Shown here one piece after another: positions 18,055-26,475 of a DNA stretch of 64,000 nucleotides. Source of the DNA: CAWJJM01 sp963843275. Its GTDB lineage: Bacteria > Acidobacteriota > Thermoanaerobaculia > Multivoradales > JBCCEF01. The stretch's first letter is position 1, and each line of letters begins with the position of its first letter. The stretch spans positions 620,001-684,000 of the forward strand of contig CAWJJM010000004.1 in the NCBI GenBank assembly GCA_963843275.1, read 5' to 3'. The position numbers were made by a program, and so were the translations under genes. The notes under the pieces are model-generated. The model was not told the origin of the DNA, did no database searches, and was given only the letters and a program-made list of their open reading frames with translations.

Positions 18055-19395
18055 ATGAGCGAGGAGCGGAGCCTGCCGAACCCGACGCCGCCCGCTGCGG
18101 CCGGGCCCACCAACGCACCGCCCGGGCTGCTGCGCTGGAGCGTGCTGATCCTGGTCAGCCTGGCCATGTTCGGCAACTACTACGCCTACGACTCGATCGG
18201 GCCGCTGGCCGACCACCTGCAGCGCCTGCTGGGCTTCAGCGACACCCAGATCGGGACGCTCAACGCGATCTACAGCTTCCCGAACATCCTGATGGTGCTG
18301 ATCGGCGGCATCGTCGTCGACCGCATCGGCACCCGCCGGGCGACGCTGCTGTTCGCCGGCGTCTGCGTCCTCGGGACCGTCCTGACCGCCGTCTCGCCGT
18401 CGTTCCCGGTGATGGCCGCCGGCCGGCTGCTCTTCGGCCTCGGCGCCGAGTCGATGATCGTCGCCATCACGGTGGTGCTGGGGCAGTGGTTCGTGGGCCG
18501 CCAGCTCGGCTTCGCCTTCGGCGTCAACCTCTCGATCGCCCGCGCCGGCTCCTACGCCGCCGACATGTCGCCGACGGTGGCGCGGCCGCTCTACGCCGCC
18601 GGCTGGCAGCCGCCGCTGTGGCTGGCGGCCGGGCTGATGGGCGCCGCCCTGGTCGCGACCTTCGCCTACTACGCGCTCGAGCGCTCGGCCGAGAAGCGCT
18701 ACGACCTCTCGCGTCCGGCGCCCCCGGATCGCATCGTGTGGGGCGACCTGCTGCGCTTCGACCGCTCCTACTGGTACATCGTGGGGCTGTGCGTCACCTT
18801 CTACTCGGTGATCTTCCCCTTCCGCAGCACCTTCGCCATCAAGTACTTCCAGCACGCCCACGGCCTTTCGCTGTCGGCCGCCGGGGCGATGAACAGCTAT
18901 GTCTTCCTGGCGGCGATCTTCGCCACCCCCGCCTTCGGCCTGCTCGCCGACAAGGTCGGCCACCGCTCCGCCCTGATGGCGTTCGGCACCTTCCTGCTGT
19001 TCATCTGCTTTCCGCTGTTCCTCTACACCCAGGCCGATCTCTGGGTGTCGACGGTCTTCATCGGCATCGCCTTCTCGCTGGTGCCGGCGATCCTGTGGCC
19101 GGCCGTGCCCTACCTGGTCTCGGCCAACCGCCTCGGCACCGCCTACGGGCTGATGACGATGTTGCAGAACATCGGGCTGACGATCTTCAACCTGGCGGCG
19201 GGCGGGCTCAACGACGCCTACGGTGCCGGGGCGGAGAACCCCGCCGGCTACACGCCGATGCTGTGGATGTTCGGGGCCCTGAGCCTGTTCGGCTTCCTCT
19301 TCGCGGCGCTGCTCTACCGCCGCGAGGTCGGCCCCCACGGCCACGACCTCGAGAAGCCGCAGCCGCGCTCGAAGCTGATCGACGCCGCGGCCTGA
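18055..19395 (+). CDS. MFS transporter
   Basis: A 446-residue major facilitator with about 12 spans. The loop 2-3 signature is GGIVVDRIGTRRATLL (about 82-97). The N-terminus has FGNYYAYDSIGPLADHLQ and the mid-loop is short. The C-terminal half has a matching ADKVGHRSALM loop. The sequence resembles the MFSD1-like and nitrate/oxalate-type branches, but the substrate cannot be read from it. The start is fixed by GAAAGGAGC at 18043-18051. Clean frame. Confidence 0.85.
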   Translation: MSEERSLPNPTPPAAAGPTNAPPGLLRWSVLILVSLAMFGNYYAYDSIGPLADHLQRLLGFSDTQIGTLNAIYSFPNILMVLIGGIVVDRIGTRRATLLFAGVCVLGTVLTAVSPSFPVMAAGRLLFGLGAESMIVAITVVLGQWFVGRQLGFAFGVNLSIARAGSYAADMSPTVARPLYAAGWQPPLWLAAGLMGAALVATFAYYALERSAEKRYDLSRPAPPDRIVWGDLLRFDRSYWYIVGLCVTFYSVIFPFRSTFAIKYFQHAHGLSLSAAGAMNSYVFLAAIFATPAFGLLADKVGHRSALMAFGTFLLFICFPLFLYTQADLWVSTVFIGIAFSLVPAILWPAVPYLVSANRLGTAYGLMTMLQNIGLTIFNLAAGGLNDAYGAGAENPAGYTPMLWMFGALSLFGFLFAALLYRREVGPHGHDLEKPQPRSKLIDAAA

Positions 19396-19444
19396 GCGAC
19401 GGCGGGATGGGGAGCCGGGGGACGCTCCCGGCTCCCGACCGCTC

Positions 19445-19704
19445 TCAGCCGAGCCGCCGCCGGCGCAGCAGGGCGGCCGCCCAGGAGCCGAGCAGCAGCG
19501 CCAAGAGCGCCAGACCGGTCGCCCCGAGGGTGGGGACCTCGACGACGCTCGCCACCTGGAGCTCGACGGAGCCGACGTCGCAGCGGGCGGTGCCGTCCCC
19601 GTCGCCGTCCACGGGCCGCGGCTCGCCGCGCTGGTCGACAGGATGGCGAAGCAGGCGACGGCACAGCGCACCGCCGGGCGGAACGCGGACGGACAACGAC
19701 TCAC
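19445..19704 (-). pseudogene. Remnant of a surface protein: signal peptide joined out of frame to an IPTL-like C-terminus
   Basis: A GTG at 19704 begins a signal-peptide-like stretch (SRCPSAFRPAVRCAVACFAILSTSAAS). About 90 bases on, in another frame, the typical end of a choice-of-anchor Q protein appears: DQRGEPRPVDGDGDGTARCDVGSVEL, then VVEVPTLGATGLALLALLLG and RRRR, a sorting tail of the IPTL-CTERM kind (motif, hydrophobic span, Arg cluster). The several hundred residues of beta-helix expected between these parts are missing. This is either a real deletion relic or a collapsed repeat with the paralogue at 19903. Confidence 0.55.
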
Positions 19705-19902
19705 GACAACTCTCCTCTCTCCCTGGATGCGGCCGTGGCCGCGACAGGACCCTGGTTCGCGGTGTCCCGATTGCTCTCAGGGAGGCGAAGAGATGTCGAA
19801 TCCGGCGAGCGGCGGGTCGCGCCGTGAGCCGTTGCCGAGCGGCGGCGGGCCCGGGGCCCGCGCCCGGACCGCACCGGGTCTCGATCGAGGGCTCGATCGA
19901 CC

Positions 19903-21186
19903 TCAGGCGTTCGGCCGCGTCCGGCGCCGCAGGGTGAACGAGGCGGCGGCCGCCAGGAGCAGCGCGAGGCCGGCGGCGCCGGCCGGCCCCAGCGCCGGGA
20001 CCTCCACGACCGACTGCGGCTGGACCTCCACGGCGCCGACGTCGCAGATCGCCACCTGGTCGCCGTCGCCGTCGACCGGCCGCACCAGGTGCCGCTGGTC
20101 CGCCAGGAGACCGCAGTCGACGACCGTCTCGGCCTCCGCCACCCGGCCCGGAGCGTGGGACGCCTGGTCGACCAGGGTTTCGTAGAAGTCGATGGCCGGA
20201 CTGCCGTCGAGTGGCACGTGGGTCGCGGTGGGGCCACCGTGGTCGCCGAGCGGTGACAGCATCGGATCGGTCTCCGGCGCGTCGTCCACTCCGAGGCCGC
20301 AGGTGTCGTCGGAGGCGATGTTGCTGCCTTGGGATTCGGTCTCCGCGGCGTGCGAGCAGTCGGCGGTGGCGTTGCCGGCCACGATCGAACCCAGCAGGAG
20401 GACCGACGGCTCCCCACCGCTCTCGGCGTCGATCCCGTACGGTGCGTTGTCCGCCACCGTGCTGAAGATGACGCTGACCATCGGCTCCTGGTCCCCGGCG
20501 GGAACCAGGACGTTGGAGTTCAGGATGCCGCTGCCGTCGACGTTGCCGCTCACCGTGGCGTTGAGCAGCAGGGTGAACGCGCCGTTGAAGAGGCCACCGC
20601 CGTGGTTGCCCGAGAGGGTGCTCGACTCGAGGACCAGGTTGGCCACCACCAGGACGATCTCGGGCGCTCCGACCCGGCCCGGCTGCTCGAGCGGGGGCGT
20701 GACGGAGAAGGCGGCGAACGGGAAGAAGAGGTTGTAGATGCCGCCACCCTCGTCGGCGGTGTTGTCGTCGAAGCGTGCTGTCGTGGACCGCGGCGTTGCC
20801 CTCGTTGTAGAGGCCGCCCCCCATGATCGCCGCGTTTCCTTGCACCAGAACGGTCTCCCGGCCGGTCTGCGCCGCCGCCGCGGCGACCTGGCTGGCCGGG
20901 AGCTCGGACTCCTCCCCGAGCACGATCTCCCCCAGGTTGGCGATGCCGCCCCCGCGCAGCGCGGAGCAGTCGAGGACCTCGACGCCGAGGAGCTGGGCGC
21001 AGGCGACGAGGCTGCTGCCGTTCTGGGCGACGCAGAACGAGGAGAGCCCGTCGGCGGATCCGGAGACCCGCTGCGGCGCGACCACCGCCGGGTCCGCGAC
21101 CTCGGTCCGCCGCACCAGGATGCCGCCGCCCCTCGTCGAGGCCGCAGGACGCGGGGCCGCGCGGGATGCCGCAGATCTGGAGCATG
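19903..21186 (-). pseudogene. Choice-of-anchor Q / beta-helix surface protein, lacking its N-terminus, two frameshifts
   Basis: A right-handed parallel beta-helix protein, with repeats such as GGGIANLGEIVLGE, GGGLYNEGNAAVHDS and GGGLFNGAFTLLLNATVSGN, then the choice-of-anchor end (PMLSPLGDHGGPTATHVPLDGSPAID, RPVDGDGDQVAICDVGAVEVQ) and a tail VVEVPALGPAGAAGLALLLAAAASF plus RRR. The tail fits cleavage and attachment by a sorting enzyme at the envelope. Frames change near 21140 and 20780. The 5' end stops at about 21186 (MLQICGIPRGPASCGLDEGGG) without signal peptide, right where the kinase gene begins, so the gene is truncated or misassembled. Confidence 0.6.
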
Positions 21187-21297
21187 CGACGGCCGAGCGT
21201 CAAGCCCCGTGAGGGGTGCCGCCCCGTTCCCTGCACCCCTGCGCCTCGCTGCGCGCGGCGCGGGCCGCCTCGCGGATCGGCGATACTGGGCGCCGGC

Positions 21298-22415
21298 ATG
21301 GCGGGAGCGATCGCAGCGCGGGTCCGGCAGGCCGGGGACCCACCCTTCGCCGCGGCGCGGGGGATCGGCGGTCGCCGCGGGCGGCGTGGCTCGCTTTCAG
21401 CGTGATCAACGCCACCCAGGTCTACGTGTCGATGATCCACCACGGCCACTCCTACCCGCGGCTGCTCGGCTACAACGTGGCGGTGTGGGAGGTGTGGGCG
21501 CTCGCCACGCCGCTGGTGCTCTGGCTGGCGCGGCGCTGGCCCCCGGCGCCGCCGCGCCCCGCGGCCCTGGCGCTGCATCTCGCGGCGGGACTGGCGCTGG
21601 CGCTCGTCCACCTGGTCGCGTGGTCGGCGCTGAGCGACCTGATCCGGCCCTACGACGTCCGCAACGCCAGGAGCTTCGCCGCCGCGTTCTCCGAGGGCCT
21701 GTGGTTGCGCTTCCAGCTCGAGCTGGTGGTGTACGCCTCGCTGGTGGCGATCGGGGCCGCTCTCGACGCGCGGCGCCGGCTGCACCGCCGCGAGGTCGAG
21801 ACCGGCCGCCTCGAGGTGCAGCTCGCCGAGGCGAAGCTGCACGCGCTCGAGCTGCAGCTCCGGCCGCACTTCTTGTTCAACACCCTGCACACGATCACCG
21901 GGTACGTGCGGGCGGGTCAGAACCCCGAGGCCGTCGACATGATCGTGCGCCTCGGCGACCTGCTGCACCAGACGTTGGAGACCGAGCGCACGCGGGAGAT
22001 CCCGCTCGAGCGCGAGATCGCCCTGCTGCGCAGCTACCTCGACATCGAGGGGGCACGCTTCTCGGACCGGCTGGAGGTGGGGGTCGACGCCGCGCCGGAC
22101 ACCCTCGGCACCGCGGTGCCCCCGTTCGTGCTGCAGCCTCTGGCCGAGAACGCCATCCGCCACGGTGTCGCCCGCGCCCGCGGCCCGGCCCGGCTGCAGC
22201 TGACCGCCCGCCGCCGCGAAGACCACCTGGAGATCGACCTGTTCAACTCCGGCCCCCCTCTGGGCGAGCCGGGCGACGGCGTCGGGCTGCGCAACACCCG
22301 CGAGCGCCTGCGCCAGATCTACGGGAACGCCGCGCACCTCACCCTCTCCGACGTGCCGGGTGGCGTCCGCGTCCGGCTGGCGGTGCCGGCCGGCCCTCCC
22401 GGGACCGATGGCTGA
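21298..22415 (+). CDS. LytS-type sensor histidine kinase (N-terminal frame uncertain)
   Basis: A membrane histidine kinase of the LytS/YehU group. Four hydrophobic segments (for example AAWLAFSVINATQVY and LALHLAAGLALALVHLVAWS) precede a coiled stretch and the His box LRPHFLFNTLHTITGYVRAG. The N box PPFVLQPLAENAIRHGV and the G box (GVGLRNTRERLRQIYG) follow. The only nearby ATG with room for the N-terminus (21298) is in another frame and would need a slip near 21365-21400, so the exact start is open. The stop overlaps the start of the LytTR regulator by 8 bases. Confidence 0.82.
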
Positions 22416-23184
22416 GCGCCTGCGCACGGCGATCGTCGACGACGAACCGATGGCGCGGCGGATCCTGCGCGGCCTGCTGGCCCGCGATCCCGAGATCGAG
22501 CTGGTGGCGGAGGGCGACGCGGCGGAGCTGGCCGACCGCCTGGCCGGGGCGGCGGTCGATCTCGTCTTCCTCGACGTCGAGATGCCCGAGGTCTCGGGCC
22601 TCGAGCTCTTCGCGCGGCTGGCCGCGGGCGGCGCGCCGCCCGCCGTCGTCTTCGTCACCGCCTACGACCGCTACGCCGTCGAGGCCTTCCGGCTGCACGC
22701 CGTCGACTACCTGCTCAAACCGTTCACCGACGAGCGGTTCGCCACCGCCCTCGAGCGGGCCAAGCAACGGATCCGGCGCCACGGCGGCCCGACCGCCGCG
22801 GCCGTCGCCGCCCTGCTCGCCGAGCTGGCGGAGCGGCACCCACCCCCGGGCCGCTCCCGCTTCCTGGTGCAGGTGGGCGACCGCACCGTCGTGGTGCCGC
22901 TCGACGAGGTCGACTGGATCGAGGCCGCCGACTACTACGCCCGGCTCCACTGCGGCGGTCGATCCCACCTGGTGCGCGAGTCGTTGACCGCGCTCGCCGA
23001 CGAGCTCGAGCCGGCCGGATTCTGCCGCATCCACCGCTCGGCCCTGGTGCGCCTCGACCGCGTGGTCGAGGTGCAGCCGCACTTCGCCTCCTCGGCGGTG
23101 GCGGTGCTGCGCGACGGCAGCCGGCTGAAGGTCAGCCGCTCCCGGCGCGCCGCCTTCGAGGAGAGGCTCGCCGGCCGCGGCTGA
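22408..23184 (+). CDS. LytTR-family response regulator
   Basis: A receiver domain (residues 5-125) with the acidic pocket DDE (11-13), phospho-acceptor Asp56 in VFLDVEMPEVSG, Thr in FVTAYD and Lys in YLLKPF, followed by a linker and a LytTR DNA-binding domain (about 150-255: VDWIEAADYYARLHCGG, FCRIHRSALVRLDRV, LRDGSRLKVSRSRR). It overlaps the sensor gene, so the two form a coupled pair. LytTR proteins bind pairs of direct repeats about 21 bp apart. Such a pair is found 27 bases after this gene. Confidence 0.92.
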   Translation: MAERLRTAIVDDEPMARRILRGLLARDPEIELVAEGDAAELADRLAGAAVDLVFLDVEMPEVSGLELFARLAAGGAPPAVVFVTAYDRYAVEAFRLHAVDYLLKPFTDERFATALERAKQRIRRHGGPTAAAVAALLAELAERHPPPGRSRFLVQVGDRTVVVPLDEVDWIEAADYYARLHCGGRSHLVRESLTALADELEPAGFCRIHRSALVRLDRVVEVQPHFASSAVAVLRDGSRLKVSRSRRAAFEERLAGRG

Positions 23185-23210
23185 GCACCCCGCACCGCGA
23201 CCCGCCGCCG

Positions 23211-23243
23211 CTCGCTGCACCGTCCCCGCACCTCGCTGCACCG
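23211..23243. promoter_or_regulatory. Direct repeat CTCGCTGCACCG x2, 21-bp period: candidate LytTR operator
   Basis: Two identical 12-base copies (23211-23222 and 23232-23243) with a 9-base spacer give a 21-base period, two helical turns. This is the geometry of LytTR sites such as those of AgrA and ComE. The repeats lie between the LytTR gene and the exported DJ-1/PfpI gene, about 75 bases before the latter's start, suggesting that the regulator controls it. Confidence 0.45.
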
Positions 23244-23318
23244 GCGCGGCGCGGCGCCCGGCCGGCCGCGAGACTGGGAGGGTCGCAGCCGTTCCACGAT
23301 CCCGGAAGGAGACGAACG

Positions 23319-24080
23319 ATGCCCCACCGCCACCGCTCGCCGCGCCACCGCCGGTCCGCCGGCCTCGCCGTCCTGCTCGCCGCCGCCGCCCTGCTCGCCG
23401 CCCCCGCCGTGCGCGCCGCGGCGCCGCCGCCGGCGCTCACCGCCCCCGCGCGCGGACCGCTGCCGGTCGCCGTGGTGCTGACCGAGGGCGCCACCGTCAT
23501 CGACTTCGCCGGCCCCTGGGAGGTCTTCCAGGACGTCCACGTCGACTCGCGCGGCGCGACCATGGAAGAGCAGATGCCGTTCCGCCTCTACACCGTGGGC
23601 GCCAGTCGCGATCCCATCCACACCTCGGGCGGCCTCACCGTGGTCCCCGACTACTCGTTCGCCGACGCTCCCGCGCCGGCGGTGGTGGTGGTGGGCGCCC
23701 AGCGCGGCGCCGACGGCCTCGGCGACTGGCTGCGCAAGGTGCACGCCGGCGGCTCGGTGGTGATGTCGGTGTGCACCGGCGCCTTCAAGCTCGCCGCCAC
23801 CGGCCTGCTCGACGGCCGGCAGGCCACCACCCACCACGACTTCTACGACCCGTTCCGCGAGCGCTTCCCCAAAGTCCAGCTCGTCGAATCGCGGCGCTTC
23901 GTCGAGTCGGGCGACCGCCTCTTCACGGCCGGCGGGCTGACCTCCGGGATCGACCTGGCGCTGCACGTCGTCGAGCTGTACTTCGGCCACGAGGTCGCCG
24001 CGCACACCGCCGCCTACATGGAGTACCAGGGCGACGGCTGGAAGGGCGGCTCGTCCAGGCCGGCGCGCGCTTCTCGTTGA
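23319..24080 (+). CDS. Exported DJ-1/PfpI-family protein
   Basis: A 253-residue glutamine-amidotransferase-like protein. An N-terminal signal peptide (basic start, LAVLLAAAALLAAPAVRAAA) precedes a DJ-1/PfpI domain: PVAVVLTEGATVIDFAGPWEVF, with the glutamate loop, and the nucleophile elbow VVMSVCTGAFKLAATG carrying the reactive cysteine (about residue 153). ATTHHDFYDPF and the GITSGIDL-like block GGLTSGIDLALHVVE follow. Most close relatives are cytosolic or are the N-domain of AraC-type regulators, so secretion is notable. The activity (hydratase, glyoxalase or chaperone type) cannot be told. GGAAGGAG lies upstream of the ATG. Confidence 0.82.
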   Translation: MPHRHRSPRHRRSAGLAVLLAAAALLAAPAVRAAAPPPALTAPARGPLPVAVVLTEGATVIDFAGPWEVFQDVHVDSRGATMEEQMPFRLYTVGASRDPIHTSGGLTVVPDYSFADAPAPAVVVVGAQRGADGLGDWLRKVHAGGSVVMSVCTGAFKLAATGLLDGRQATTHHDFYDPFRERFPKVQLVESRRFVESGDRLFTAGGLTSGIDLALHVVELYFGHEVAAHTAAYMEYQGDGWKGGSSRPARASR

Positions 24081-24153
24081 CGCGTCGCTGCGGGACCGGA
24101 GGGAGGGTTGCCGGCCCTCCCGCCGACCCCGAGCGGACCACCGGAGGCCCGGC

Positions 24154-26376
24154 TCAGCGTGCCGCGGCCGGCACCGGGAAGCCGCGGTCGCGCATCAGGG
24201 CGTCGATCGTGGCGTCGCGGCCGCGGAACTCGCGGTAGGCCAGCTCCGGGTCGACGGCGTTGCGCGGCGCGAACAGGTCGTCCACGAGCTGCGCCGCCAG
24301 GTCCGGGTCGTAGAAGCCGCCCGGAGCCTCGGCGAACGCCTCCGCCGCGTCGCTGGTCAGCACGTCCGCCCACAGGTAGCCGTAGTAGCCGGCCGAGTAC
24401 CCCTCGCCCGAGAAGATGTGCCCGAACTGCGTCGAGCGGTGGCGCATCGGGATCTCGGCCGGCATGCCGAGCTCGGCGAGCGTCTCGCGCTCGAAGGCCT
24501 GCGGGTCGAGTCCGGTCGGGTCGATCATGTGGTAGCGCATGTCGACCAGCGCGCAGGCCAGGTACTCGGTGGTGGCGAACCCCTGGTTGAAGGTCGCCGC
24601 CCGGCGGATCTTCGCCACCAGCTCGGCGGGCATCGGCTCGCCGGTCCGGGCGTGGACCAGGTAGCGGTCGACGACCCGGTCGGTGAGCAGCCAGCGCTCC
24701 AGCAGCTGCGACTGGAACTCGGTGAAGTCGCGGACGCCGCCGTTGAGGGTGGGGTAGGCCACCCGCGACGACAGCGCGTGCAGGGCGTGGCCGAACTCGT
24801 GGAACAGCGTCTCGGCGTCGTCCCAGGAGACCAGGATCGGCTCGCCCGGGGCGCCCTTGATGAAGTTGGCGTTGTTCGACGCCAGCACGTGGACCTCGCC
24901 GTCGAAGCTCTCGTGCCCGCGGTAGCTGTTGGCCCAGGCGCCCGAGCGCTTGCCGGCGCGGGCGAAGGGGTCCAGGTACCACAGGCCGACCAGCTCGCCG
25001 GAGGTGCGGTCGGTGACCTTCCACACCGTCACGTCGGGGTGGAAGACCGGCACCTCGCCCGGCGCCAGCGGGGTGAACTCGAAGCCGAACAGCTCGCCGG
25101 CCACGTAGAACATCGCCTCGCGCAGCTTGTCGAGCTGCAGGTACTGCTTGACCTCGTCGGAATCGAGGTCGTACTTGGCGCGGCGCACCTTCTCGGCGTA
25201 GTAGCGGTAGTCCCAGGGGGCGATGGTGATGCCGGCGCCCTCGGCGTCGGCCACCGCCTGCATGTCGGCGACCTCCTGCTCGACGCGGGCCAGCGCCGCC
25301 GGCCACACGGCCTCCATCAGCGCGAGCGCCCGCTCCGGCGTCTTCGCCATGCGGTCCTCGAGCCGCCACTGGGCGTAGTTGTCGTAGCCCAGCAGCCCCA
25401 CCCGCTCGTCGCGGAGCTGGAGGATCTCGGTGATCACGGCGTTGTTGTCGTGCTCGTCGCCGTTGTTGCCGCGGTTGTAGTAGTTCCGCCACACCTTCTC
25501 GCGCAGGCCGCGGTCGTCGGCGTAGGTGAGGAACGGGTCCATCGACGAGCGGGTGTTGGAGACGGCGTACCTGCCGGGGGCGCCGAGCTCCTCGGCGGCG
25601 GCGGCCGCCGCCGCCCGGGTCGACTCCGGGAGGCCGGCCATCTGCGCCGCGTCGAGCAGCAGGGTGTAGCCCTCCTCGTCGGCGAGCACGTTGTTGGCGA
25701 AGCGGGTGTGGAGCTCGGCGAGGCGCTGGTTGATGGCGGCGTAGCGCTCCCGGGCGGCCCCTTGCAGGGTCGCCCCGTTGCGCGCGAACCCGTCGTAGAC
25801 CAGCCGCACCAGGCGCTGCTCGGCGGGGTCGCGGTCGGCGAGGGCGTCGCTCTCGTAGACGGCGCGGACACGGTCGAAAAGCGCCCGGTTCTGGACGATC
25901 CGCGAGCGCAGGTCGGCGAGCTTCGGCGCCATCTCCGCCTGGACGGTGCGGAACTCGGGCGACGACAGGTTGGCGCTCCAGATCCCCCAGTAGGTCAGCA
26001 CCCGGTCGAGGTCGCGGCCGGAGCGCTCCAGCGCCACGATGGTGTTGTCGAAGGTGGGGGGCGCGGGGTCGGAGGCGATGGCGTCGATCTCGGCGAGCTG
26101 ACGGTCCATGCCCGCCTCGAGGGCCGGCCGCAGCGCCGCGAGGTCCATGCGGTCGAAGGCGGGGACGCCGCCGTAGGGGCCCTGCCACGCGGCGAGGAGC
26201 GGGCTGTCGGACGGGGCCTCGGCGGCGGCGGGCGGCGTCCCGGCGGCGGGGAGCGGAGCGGCGGGAGCCGCCGTCCCACGGTTCTGTTCGGGCATCGTCT
26301 TCACGGCGTTCTGACTGCAGGAGCTCGCGGTCACCAGCACCGCGACCAGCATGGACAGGAAGATGATCTGGCGCAT
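24154..26376 (-). CDS. M3-family peptidyl-dipeptidase (Dcp-like), lipoprotein
   Basis: A zinc peptidase of 740 residues counted from the ATG at 26376. The N-terminus is a lipoprotein signal (MRQIIFLSMLVAVLVTASSC, Cys20). The Dcp-type helical domain spans about 65-330. The catalytic region has HEFGH (526-530) with the third zinc ligand Glu in FTEFQSQLLE (about 553), and the substrate loop H-R-S-T-Q-F-G-H-I-F-S-G-E-G-Y-S-A-G-Y-Y-G-Y. It would remove dipeptides from peptide C-termini in the periplasm. The 26376 start was preferred over 26412 because it gives the signal peptide directly. Confidence 0.93.
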   Translation of the reverse strand: MRQIIFLSMLVAVLVTASSCSQNAVKTMPEQNRGTAAPAAPLPAAGTPPAAAEAPSDSPLLAAWQGPYGGVPAFDRMDLAALRPALEAGMDRQLAEIDAIASDPAPPTFDNTIVALERSGRDLDRVLTYWGIWSANLSSPEFRTVQAEMAPKLADLRSRIVQNRALFDRVRAVYESDALADRDPAEQRLVRLVYDGFARNGATLQGAARERYAAINQRLAELHTRFANNVLADEEGYTLLLDAAQMAGLPESTRAAAAAAAEELGAPGRYAVSNTRSSMDPFLTYADDRGLREKVWRNYYNRGNNGDEHDNNAVITEILQLRDERVGLLGYDNYAQWRLEDRMAKTPERALALMEAVWPAALARVEQEVADMQAVADAEGAGITIAPWDYRYYAEKVRRAKYDLDSDEVKQYLQLDKLREAMFYVAGELFGFEFTPLAPGEVPVFHPDVTVWKVTDRTSGELVGLWYLDPFARAGKRSGAWANSYRGHESFDGEVHVLASNNANFIKGAPGEPILVSWDDAETLFHEFGHALHALSSRVAYPTLNGGVRDFTEFQSQLLERWLLTDRVVDRYLVHARTGEPMPAELVAKIRRAATFNQGFATTEYLACALVDMRYHMIDPTGLDPQAFERETLAELGMPAEIPMRHRSTQFGHIFSGEGYSAGYYGYLWADVLTSDAAEAFAEAPGGFYDPDLAAQLVDDLFAPRNAVDPELAYREFRGRDATIDALMRDRGFPVPAAAR

Positions 26377-26475
26377 TCTGCGGATCCCTCGACGATCGAA
26401 GTCCGGGAGCACCGGACGGTGCGGAAAGGGTCGTTCATGGCGTGCGGACCCGGCGTTCGCCGGGTCGCGCCCACT

